The notes beneath the pieces are model-generated. The model searched no databases. It was not told the origin of the DNA and worked only from the letters and a program-made list of their open reading frames with translations. 64,000 nt of DNA from the NCBI GenBank assembly GCA_038106145.1, contig JAYODD010000004.1, positions 142,991 to 206,990 of the forward strand. Direction: 5' to 3'. This DNA is from JBFJKD01 sp038106145 (GTDB lineage: Bacteria > Pseudomonadota > Gammaproteobacteria > Pseudomonadales > Porticoccaceae). Position 1 is the stretch's first letter. Every line of letters starts with the position of its first letter. Shown piece after piece: positions 8,304 through 16,978 of the stretch. The translations under genes were made by a program, and so were the position numbers.

Positions 8304-10908
8304 GTGACGTCTCTCGTCGGTCTCTACGCCCACATTCGCGTTGCGCTGTTGGCCGCCGGATTGCTAATACTGCTATTAATGTCTGGCGCAACGCGACCGC
8401 TACACGACTATTTCTATCGCTTCGCCAACGCCCTTTCGGTGTTGCCCGCGGGCAGTCAGCACATTCTGCTGGTCACCGTCGAACACGAACAACTGCATGG
8501 GGATGGCGAGTTTTGGCGACAATTACTCAACAAGATCACGGAGCACAACCCGCGTCACATCACATTCGCCACAGCCCCCCAGGAGTTGTCTCTGGAGTAT
8601 CTTGAAGAGTTGGCAGGGACAATTCCTTTTACCACCGCGGTGCGTCCGGCAATTCGACCGGATGGCACCCTGCTTGGACTGGATACAGGTGCTGAGCAAA
8701 ATGGCACCCATTCCCACGGATGGCTATTACCCATCTTCTGGAACCCCGATGGCACGCTCGGATATCAGCGATATCTCGACGATTATCCCGCGGCAATAGC
8801 CGCTGAATTGGTCGCTGCGGAGGCTGGCGGTATCGTTCTGGACGATGACCTGGCCGGAAAATTCGATCTACGTGTCACCAACAGCGCCAACCCCCTGCCC
8901 AATATGGAGGCACAATATATTGTCGACTACGGCGTGGTTGCCGACCTGGTCGCGGACAGATGGGTGATCATTGGCCAGTCGCGCCTCTACCCGGCACCCG
9001 CCACATTGATGGGGGATCGGGCCGGCCTACGGGATGAACTGGAGTTGCGCGGGCAAATTTTGCAAGCGGTCATAGCTCATCGGGTTATCAACCACTTGCC
9101 CCTCTGGCAAACACTCCTCGGCCTGGCGTCAATGCTGACGCTATCAATCTACGTGCTGACTGTTTTCGCCCATAAACCCGTCATGCCACTGTTGCTCGGG
9201 TGGTCGCTGGCGATGCTCTGCATGGCGGTGGGACTGCTGGTTATCGCCGAGCTGGAAATTCCAGTCGGTTTGGCAATTGCGACACCTTTTTGCGCATCTG
9301 CAGCAATGGCAACGCTGCGCGCGAGTGCGTTGCGACGCGCTCTCGACCGGCTGTTTCCACTGACGGATACCACTGCCAGTTTTTATCAGGAAAGACTCGC
9401 CCAACTTACCGGCGATGTGTCCCTGGAGGATGTGCTTGAACTGGTTTGGCAAACATTGCAAGTCAAACACGCAATTATTCTGCAACTATCGGACGACGAT
9501 AATTTGTGCCCGATTAGCCACCGCGGCCACCCGGAGGATGTACTGCCGGGGGACCGGGACATTGCAAGCCNNNNNNNNNNACGATTCCGATATCGAGTAC
9601 CTGTGTCCGTTAATCCACGATGGAGAAAAATTGGGCTTCTGGGCGCTGTCGATTACCCGGGACAATATGCAACAAATCCCGCAGTTTGAGGATGTGCTGC
9701 GGCAGTACAGCGCCGAAATCAGTTCGTTGCTCTACGCGCGTAATCGCGCGCGTAGATCACCCCCCCTGCCCAGCCTGACCGACCAGACGCCTACCCATAT
9801 TAAATTGGAGATGCTACGTCGGCGCGCAATCGCCGGGGAGTCGTTACTGCGTTATGCGCAATCTATCCTCAACACGACGGATAACGGCCTGCTGCTGTAC
9901 AACTTGTTTGGCAACTTGCAGTTCACCAATACCGCTGCGGAATTGTTCGCAGACATGTTCTCGATACCGGTCGACGCCCTCAATGCCCTGGATTTGCTGA
10001 GCGTACTAACCGGCTGTAGCGCCGCCAAGGGCCAGGATATCCTGCTGGAAATCGTTATCCATAACTCGTCGGTCTCGTTGCCGATTATCATAACTGGCGA
10101 TATCACCACCCATGTGGTGCATGTGCGCGGAGTAGCCGCGTCGAGCGCGTACGCCGCTGATGCATCGACCAGTCCGTTTGCAACCCAGTGGATATTATTC
10201 GAAATATATGACCAAAGTCGCTTCGCGCAGATTAATCTGGAACAGGACAATCTGGTGCTGAATATCAATGCGAAAATTGGTGAGCTGGCCTCCCTGGCCA
10301 GGGCTAAAGGGCTGGAGATCAAGGATTTCCTTTTGCAAAGCGAACAGCCCTTACAGGATGTAATCGACCTCAACCACATCCTGACGGAAATCGAAAATAA
10401 TACTGGCAAGATCGAACGCCAGTTAACCGCCTTCGAGGATATCGTTGCCAATAGCTATCATTTTGTGGAAGTCAAAAGCGCCGTACAGGACAGCATCGCA
10501 AGACACCGGCGCCAACTTGAAGCGCGCAATCTGACCCTGCGGGTAAACTTGCCGGACCAGACCCATATCTCCAGAGCGGACAATCACGAATTGAGCAGGG
10601 TCCTGAATCAGATCTGGGATTTACTACTGGAGACCGCAGCGGATGGATCCACCCTGAGCATCGACGTGCAAAGCGTCGATGATCTGGGAATCATGTGCAC
10701 TTTTGACAATGAGGGCTACGGTCTGACACCGGGTATCATCGGCGCGTTCGGCCGAGGAGAAGTGTCCCAGCTCAACCCTGCGCTGGCGGCACTTTATTTT
10801 TCGGCACGCAACGTCAGGCAATGGCCCGGCTCGTTGACCCTTGAAAGCCCAATCGTAGGCCTGCTCACGGTAACATTGACACTGGAAGGCTTTACCGTCC
10901 ATGTATAA
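8304..10908 (+). CDS. Membrane sensor A: CHASE2-like periplasmic domain, GAF-like, PAS-like, degenerate kinase end
   Basis: This is one gene split by the N gap at 9571-9580, where the frame also changes. The paralogue at 11027 is uninterrupted and aligns across the gap. Order of parts: an N-terminal membrane helix; a periplasmic CHASE2-like domain with FWRQLLNKITEHNPRHI, GTLGYQR and a DRWVIIGQS-type end; three membrane helices; a GAF-like domain (YLCPLIHDGEKLGFWALS); a PAS-like domain (NTTDNGLLLYNLFGNLQF); a helical linker; and an ATPase-like end with FDNEGYGLTPGII. No phosphoacceptor His or intact N-box is visible, so it may sense without phosphorylating. The GTG at 8304 is the first start after an in-frame stop. 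It opens the Pgs-like cluster. CHASE2 is my best match and is not certain. Confidence 0.7.
9571..9580. other. Assembly gap (10 N) in sensor gene A
   Basis: Ten N bases. The reading frame before the gap (GDRDIAS) and after it (DSDIEYLCPL) differ by one if ten bases are taken literally, so the real length must be a multiple of three. Unlike the other gaps there is no repeated end sequence. In the paralogue about 16-22 extra residues lie at this place, so roughly 45-70 bases are probably missing. Confidence 0.85.
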
Positions 10909-11026
10909 TCTGCGCCATGCCTCACCATACTGACAACGCGTCGAATACTCTGATGTCCACGACCACACACGCGCGCGTTCGCCAGACAAGGGCCGTGCGC
11001 GGAAAAACGCCTGACAACAAAATCGG

Positions 11027-13729
11027 ATGTATTGGACCATGCTGAAGCGGCCAAACAAGAAAGCGGCGCTTGAAGCGGGTTATCTGGTCAGCCTGACCTT
11101 AGCGTTCCTGATGACACTCAATATTTCCGGCGTAGGCGCCACGCTGACGGATACGCTTTACCGTTGGCTGGGACCCCTGGCCTACCACAGCGATGCGACG
11201 CAGGATATTTTTCTGGTACCAGTCAATCAGAGTGATCTAAAACAGGAAGAGAAATTTTGGCGGCAACTTATCGCTGAATTGGCGCGTCACCAGCCTCGCC
11301 ACATCTTGCTGACGGTATTTCCGCGCAATGCCGGACCATTATTTTATCGGGAGTTAGCACGCCTGCCCTCGGTCAGCCTCGGGCTGTCCCCCGTGTTATT
11401 GCCCGACGGCAGCATAGCAGTGGCTGATAGTCCCGCGACCGATGAGTCATTCCCGCGCGGTTGGTTATTACCCGTACGCTGGCTGGGTGATGGCACACTC
11501 GGCTACCAACGCAGTATCACCAGTGAGGACCAGCACACACTCGCCGTCGAGCTGGTGGCGGCCCGAACTAGCGGCGCGGATATTACCGTCATTCCGGACG
11601 AATTCAGGGCACTGCCATCTCCCGATGGGGACGCACTGCCCCAGATTGACGCTGCTTACGTGGCTCAATTTGGGGTAGTCCCCGATCTGGTTAAAGACAA
11701 ATGGGTGGTGATTGGGCACGCCAATCTGTCGCCCCAGCCCTTTACCGGACCAACACCATCCAATGTTTTGCGTGGCAGTCTTAATTTGCACGGTGAAATT
11801 CTCGACGCGGTTCTACAGCATCGCTTTATCACCCGCATCAACGGATGGGGCGCAGCAGTACTGCTTTTTTGCATTTTTTTACTGGCCATCACTATACTCA
11901 ACAGCGCGTTCGCTGCACAACAGCGGTGGCTACTGGGCGCGTGGATGCTCATCGTGCCGACGCTGTCCCTGGTTCTCTACCGATGGTTGTACCTACAGCT
12001 GCCGGCTGCGGAAATACTATTAGTGCCCGTATGTGTAGCGGTATTTAATACCTTACGCAAACACCGCAAGGAAAAGGCGATTTTTCTCAAAGTGGCGCAG
12101 CTTACGGAAGGCAGCATGGATCGCCAGCGAGATTTGTCGCGATTTTTTTATGGCGAGGGGCATTGGGAAAAAATACTGCTGCTGATAAAACAAACTTTAC
12201 AGCTTGATCGCACCCTGATTCTTGAACGAGCGCCAGGCAAGGATCATTTACAGGTGGTAGCCAGTCACAACTGCGACATTAAGCAGCTATTCGAACAGCG
12301 CCGCGATTTTAATCGCCCGCCGTTTGATATCGCGCTGCAACACGGTCGGCCAATACAACCGCAACGGCCTTTTTTCCAAATTGATGAAAAACGCGAAGTT
12401 CAGTACCTTTGCCCCCTGACTCATAGCGGGGAAGTGCTCGGTTTTTGGGCAATCACGCTAACCAAGGAAAGCATGCTGGGCACCCCTCGCTTTGAAGAAA
12501 TTCTACGGCAATATACCGCGCAAATCAGCGAACTTCTTTACAACCGCAATCAAATTGGAAAACAGCCCGGCGATCTGCTGAACAGCGGAGGTGGCCAGCA
12601 AATACAGAACCTTAATCGAGAAACTATTTTACAACGGGTGGTTGCGCTGGAAGGGCAACTGCGAAATTACAACGCGCTGATTAACTGCACAAATTCGGGG
12701 TTATTTCTCTATGACCTGTTTGGCAATCTGGTGCTTAGCAATGCCGCCGCGCAGGCGTACGCCCGCCAGCACAACATCCCCGTATTTGAGGGCAATGCAC
12801 TGGATTTGCTGGTCGCCCTCGCGGGTTGTACCCAGCGCAAGGCGCAGGATATTCTGCTCGATGCAATCGTTAACGCGACCACCATGGCACTCCCGGTTAT
12901 CTCCGCTGATGGCGTCTCCACCCACATCGTGCATATTCGCGCCGTACCCTCCACACACGAACCTGAAATGAATTCTGTGCCCCTGCCCTTTGACGCGCAG
13001 GGGATTTTGTTTGAACTGATCGACAATAGTCGTATTGCGCGTATTAACCGCGAGCAGGACAACCTGTTGATCAATCTCGGCTCAAAGGTAATCGATCTGA
13101 TTCAAAGCGCCTACCTCACGGCGGGCATGGTAAAACGCACGCTGCAATCGAACCAACTCTCAGCCATGGACGTTGAAGACATGGAGGAAATCCTGCGGGA
13201 AATGACGCGAACTATAAGCGCCATCAATGCACAGGTGAACGCCTCGGAAGACATTGTGCGCTCGGGGTATTTTTATGCAGATCTCAAGCAGGCACTTGAC
13301 GACAGTATCGAGCGCCATCAACCGGCTATTCTGGGGCGCATGCTTGAACTGGAAACCAACATCCCCTCTTACAGCCAGCTGGCCAAAGCCAACGTGCGCG
13401 AACTGGACCGCGTACTAGATCGAATCTGGGAACTATTGCTGGAAACCTGCGAAGAAGGCTCGTCCCTGCAAATCAATCTGGAAGAATTCGACGAAGGGGG
13501 CAAGACCCATATTTATTGCGTGTTCAATAATATCGGCTACGGGTTGACCGAAGAGATAATCGGCTCCTACAGTAAAGGCGAGCTGGCGCAGCTGACACCG
13601 CAATTATCCTCACTACGGCTGGCGGCAAACGAAGTGACACAATGGCCCGGCGCCATCACGCTGCGCTCCAATTTTGGTCAATCACTGTCGATTAGCCTGA
13701 TGCTGGAAAGTTTCTCCCCCCATGCTTAA
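11027..13729 (+). CDS. Membrane sensor B: paralogue of sensor A
   Basis: 900 aa, intact, with the same layout as the gene before it. It has a membrane helix near residues 15-40; a periplasmic CHASE2-like domain to about 275 (FWRQLIAELARHQPRHILL, GTLGYQRS, DKWVVIGHANL); three helices at about 272-343; a GAF-like domain at about 365-510; a PAS-like domain at about 525-650 (NCTNSGLFLYDLFGNLVLSN); helices; and an ATPase-like end with FNNIGYGLTEEIIGSYSKGE. In a true kinase the N-box would carry a Mg-binding Asn; here it reads LDRVLDRIWELLLE. No candidate phospho-His stands in the helical part. The pair is an old tandem duplication, judging from the moderate identity. It is 36 bases from the PgsC-like gene and so likely in one operon with it. 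Likely role: regulatory or scaffold protein for the polymer machine (inference). Confidence 0.7.
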   Translation: MYWTMLKRPNKKAALEAGYLVSLTLAFLMTLNISGVGATLTDTLYRWLGPLAYHSDATQDIFLVPVNQSDLKQEEKFWRQLIAELARHQPRHILLTVFPRNAGPLFYRELARLPSVSLGLSPVLLPDGSIAVADSPATDESFPRGWLLPVRWLGDGTLGYQRSITSEDQHTLAVELVAARTSGADITVIPDEFRALPSPDGDALPQIDAAYVAQFGVVPDLVKDKWVVIGHANLSPQPFTGPTPSNVLRGSLNLHGEILDAVLQHRFITRINGWGAAVLLFCIFLLAITILNSAFAAQQRWLLGAWMLIVPTLSLVLYRWLYLQLPAAEILLVPVCVAVFNTLRKHRKEKAIFLKVAQLTEGSMDRQRDLSRFFYGEGHWEKILLLIKQTLQLDRTLILERAPGKDHLQVVASHNCDIKQLFEQRRDFNRPPFDIALQHGRPIQPQRPFFQIDEKREVQYLCPLTHSGEVLGFWAITLTKESMLGTPRFEEILRQYTAQISELLYNRNQIGKQPGDLLNSGGGQQIQNLNRETILQRVVALEGQLRNYNALINCTNSGLFLYDLFGNLVLSNAAAQAYARQHNIPVFEGNALDLLVALAGCTQRKAQDILLDAIVNATTMALPVISADGVSTHIVHIRAVPSTHEPEMNSVPLPFDAQGILFELIDNSRIARINREQDNLLINLGSKVIDLIQSAYLTAGMVKRTLQSNQLSAMDVEDMEEILREMTRTISAINAQVNASEDIVRSGYFYADLKQALDDSIERHQPAILGRMLELETNIPSYSQLAKANVRELDRVLDRIWELLLETCEEGSSLQINLEEFDEGGKTHIYCVFNNIGYGLTEEIIGSYSKGELAQLTPQLSSLRLAANEVTQWPGAITLRSNFGQSLSISLMLESFSPHA

Positions 13730-13765
13730 TATCCGTTTACCCGTCCTTACCACAGGAAGACATTA

Positions 13766-16700
13766 ATGCCAGTGCTCGCGATATTTCCCGAAGGGAGTCT
13801 CGCCAGTTCGGTAATTACCACCGTGTGGATCGGTGTATTTGTTATCGCGTTTTTCAACCTGCGCTTTGGTTGGGGATTATCCGGCCTGGTGGTGCCGGGT
13901 TACCTGGTACCGCTAATATTGATCAAACCCTGGGCCGTTGTCGCCATAAGTATCGAGGGCGCCGCCGCCTATTTACTGGTGTACTGGCTATGCCGACTAC
14001 TTGAAGCCAGCGGTTTTATCAGCGAATTTTTTGGCCGCGACCGCTTTTTCGTACTGATTCTGGCCAGCGTCCTGGTGCGCCTTGGTTTTGATGAAATAAT
14101 TTTTCCAGGCGTCGGTTCGTGGCTGGTCGAGAACTTCAATATCAATTTCGACTATAGCGACAATTTGCACAGTTTTGGCCTGATTATTGTCGCGCTGATT
14201 GCCAACTCTTTCTGGAAACCCGGCTTGCGCATCGGTCTGTTCTGGTACCTGACGATACTGGCCATCACCGCCATCATCGTGCGTTATGGTCTGATGGAGT
14301 TTACCAATTTTGGGCTAAGTAATCTGAGTTATCTGTACGAAGACATCGCCAGTTCAATGTTGGCCAGCCCCAAGGCCTATATCATCCTGTTAACCACCGC
14401 TTACATCGCGTCGCGTATGAATCTCATTTATTCCTGGGAATTCAGCGGCATTTTGATTCCCTCGTTATTGGCGTTGCAGTGGTACCAACCGCTAAAAATA
14501 TTGTTCACTCTCGCCGAAACGATTGTGATTTACCTGTTAGCGTTGGCGGTATTGCGCCTGCCGATGTTCAGCGACAAGGATATTTCCGGTAGTCGCCAGC
14601 TACTGCTGTTCTTTAATATAAGTTTTGCCTACAAGTTTATAGTTGGTCTGGGCCTTCAGGAATTTTTTCCCGCGGCAAAAATTACCGATTACTACGCCTT
14701 TGGTTATCTACTCTCGACACTATTGGCGATAAAGATATTTAACAAACGCATCATAGGCCAGGCCACCTACGCGACATTGCACACATCAATTATTGGGGTA
14801 TTGGCTGCCAGCATCATTGGCTTTTCCCTGAGCGTCACCAACCTGCAACTACTGATCGATGAACCTGCTCCCATCGACACGCCGCGGGTGCACGAAATGG
14901 ACGCTGACGCCCTGCCGACCCTATTCGACCAGCAGGCCATCAATATCTATAGAAACACTCAGCCCGATATACACTACGCACCGACTCTTGGCGAACAGGA
15001 TACCTTTCGCCGGGGCCTGGATCTGGTAAAAACCTATATCGCGGGCGGAACGCGTAAAGACCTCAATGTTGCCGCCAACCTCTTCCACGAAATTGATTAC
15101 GATACGATATTGCTCGACGACCGTTACGTAATTTTGCGGGATAATTCTGAACGCTACAATCGAGGACTCTATGTCATTGATGCGCACAGCACCTCCCGAG
15201 CGCTAATAGAAGTTGAACACGCGCGCACCGAACAGGACAGCGCGGATATCGGCATTAATTATTTTAAAATACTGGGCGCGCGGGCATTGATTATTGCCGA
15301 CACGGACGTTATGGACGACGCGCAGCTGGCACTCAGCCTGTATTTCAGCTTTCACAAAGCCTTCCACAACAACGACACCCTGCGTCCCAGAATTTATAAC
15401 CTGGACAATATTCGCAACTTTGACCAAGCACTTATCGAATCCGCAACGAATCTGCAAGCCATGCCAAATTCCTTGTGGATTACCGGAAGCCTTCCGCCTT
15501 CCGTGGACTTGACGCAACTGACCGCTGCACTGGGCAGCTATCGAACCTACTGGGCTTCACCTCCCACCGCGCGCAACACTGCGGGGTTGGGTAATCGCGG
15601 CATTGCGGAATTGTTCGTTACACCCGCAACCAGTAATGCGCTGCTGATGCGCAGGACCGGGGCTAACCAGGCTCAGTCACAAATCTACAGCCACATCAAT
15701 GGCCATCTGCACGAATGGCTTATGACCGCCAAGAGTCATATCGCACACGCCGGCAGTAATCTTTATCGTCACCCGCATTTTGCCGAGCTGGTGTATCTCG
15801 ATCAGGCAGTGGTAGCGCCGTTGATGTCCTTGCGCGACCGCCTGGAAGCAGATACCCCGCTGACGGGAGCGGAAAGCGTACAGCTGTCGCGGATCGCACA
15901 ACGGGCCAAACTCGTCAATATGCAACTTCTGGTGTTTGATAACCTGTCGGATCAATCAAACTATCTGATCCTTCACGACGATCACCATGTTTCTCAGCCG
16001 TATTATTGGGGAACCTACGTGCTACGCCGTGGCCCGCGGCGCAATATCGCGGTCGGCATTCCACACCCGTTATTCGAAGCGCAAACCTTCGAATTTGGTT
16101 CCATTTTATTGCGCGCTCTGGATGCCGACTCCCTGCTAATTGCCGGCGCTCATCCCAAGGCAAACCTCGATGGACGCGCCAATGTTACCAATCTACATAA
16201 TGGCCGCACTCCGTATAACCTGTTACACACCGCTGTGTTAAGAGCGGCACAAAGTCAGCCTTTTCTCAGCATTCAGGTCCGCGGCGTAGCATTTCGCGAA
16301 AAACCGCCGCCCACCGACGATCACTTTCTGATCGCGTTTTCGACCGGTCCCGCCAGCGCCCCAATGCGGGTAGCCAGTCCTTTGCGGGATCACCTGATAA
16401 ACACATTCGCCACATTGGGTTTTCGCTCGAAACTGGTGAACGGGGACAATGAAAGTGCTGGTTACGACAATCCATTAACGCCGCAACTGCAGTATGTATT
16501 TGCCGCCGCCAATAAAGTGATGGCAACAGTGTGGCTTACTCCCTATTCCCGCGCCTCCTATCGGGACCGGCGCGACGATCGACTACAGCAGGCGACATTT
16601 GATGCGATTAATATCGAAACTCGCAACGCGGATGTGCGCTCCTTGCTTAAAAATGCAAGGCTTGCACCCCTGCCACAACGGATTGAAGATCGCGTTATCG

Positions 16701-16978
16701 CCATCCTCAAACAATATGTCGCCAATCGTAATATCGTCGCTCTGGCCGAACTTGAACTGCTGCGCGATCAGGTGCGTAGCGTACGTCTGCTGGATCCCAA
16801 TACCGGCCTTTCGTTTCTGGCTTTCTTTACTGCTGACGGCCAACTCGGCTTACTGGCCAATTTGTTTCCAATCTCGGATAACGTTTATCGCCTGAAGCAA
16901 GGAGCGGTAGACGATGAAGTTATCGACGAATTTATGATTTCTGGGCAAGCATTGTTACGTCCGGAGCAGCCGCGATGA
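13766..16978 (+). CDS. Giant PgsC/CapC-like membrane protein with duplicated PgsC domain and pseudo-hydrolase tail
   Basis: 1070 aa, against about 150 for Bacillus PgsC. Residues 1-180 match PgsC features I know: GLVVPGYL, a following GRDRF and IVALIANSFWKPGL, with about five membrane helices. Residues about 205-375 look like a second, more diverged copy (FSGILIPSLLALQWY and further helices). From about 380 the protein is soluble and presumably periplasmic. Its part from about 760 to 930 aligns with the secreted protein encoded at 19439: PHPLFEAQT versus PHQFHDRDT, and the same order of later motifs. Two likely catalytic positions are changed (His to Arg839, Glu to Trp923), so this copy is probably inactive and may bind polymer. 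AGGAAG precedes the ATG. It overlaps the next gene as ATGA. Role: polymer transfer across the inner membrane (inference from PgsC). Confidence 0.8.
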   Translation: MPVLAIFPEGSLASSVITTVWIGVFVIAFFNLRFGWGLSGLVVPGYLVPLILIKPWAVVAISIEGAAAYLLVYWLCRLLEASGFISEFFGRDRFFVLILASVLVRLGFDEIIFPGVGSWLVENFNINFDYSDNLHSFGLIIVALIANSFWKPGLRIGLFWYLTILAITAIIVRYGLMEFTNFGLSNLSYLYEDIASSMLASPKAYIILLTTAYIASRMNLIYSWEFSGILIPSLLALQWYQPLKILFTLAETIVIYLLALAVLRLPMFSDKDISGSRQLLLFFNISFAYKFIVGLGLQEFFPAAKITDYYAFGYLLSTLLAIKIFNKRIIGQATYATLHTSIIGVLAASIIGFSLSVTNLQLLIDEPAPIDTPRVHEMDADALPTLFDQQAINIYRNTQPDIHYAPTLGEQDTFRRGLDLVKTYIAGGTRKDLNVAANLFHEIDYDTILLDDRYVILRDNSERYNRGLYVIDAHSTSRALIEVEHARTEQDSADIGINYFKILGARALIIADTDVMDDAQLALSLYFSFHKAFHNNDTLRPRIYNLDNIRNFDQALIESATNLQAMPNSLWITGSLPPSVDLTQLTAALGSYRTYWASPPTARNTAGLGNRGIAELFVTPATSNALLMRRTGANQAQSQIYSHINGHLHEWLMTAKSHIAHAGSNLYRHPHFAELVYLDQAVVAPLMSLRDRLEADTPLTGAESVQLSRIAQRAKLVNMQLLVFDNLSDQSNYLILHDDHHVSQPYYWGTYVLRRGPRRNIAVGIPHPLFEAQTFEFGSILLRALDADSLLIAGAHPKANLDGRANVTNLHNGRTPYNLLHTAVLRAAQSQPFLSIQVRGVAFREKPPPTDDHFLIAFSTGPASAPMRVASPLRDHLINTFATLGFRSKLVNGDNESAGYDNPLTPQLQYVFAAANKVMATVWLTPYSRASYRDRRDDRLQQATFDAINIETRNADVRSLLKNARLAPLPQRIEDRVIAILKQYVANRNIVALAELELLRDQVRSVRLLDPNTGLSFLAFFTADGQLGLLANLFPISDNVYRLKQGAVDDEVIDEFMISGQALLRPEQPR

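Noticed and set aside
8304..9689. Reading sensor A as two genes with ends at 9689 and 9415
   Set aside because: Both frames meet at the N gap and together match the uninterrupted paralogue at 11027-13729.
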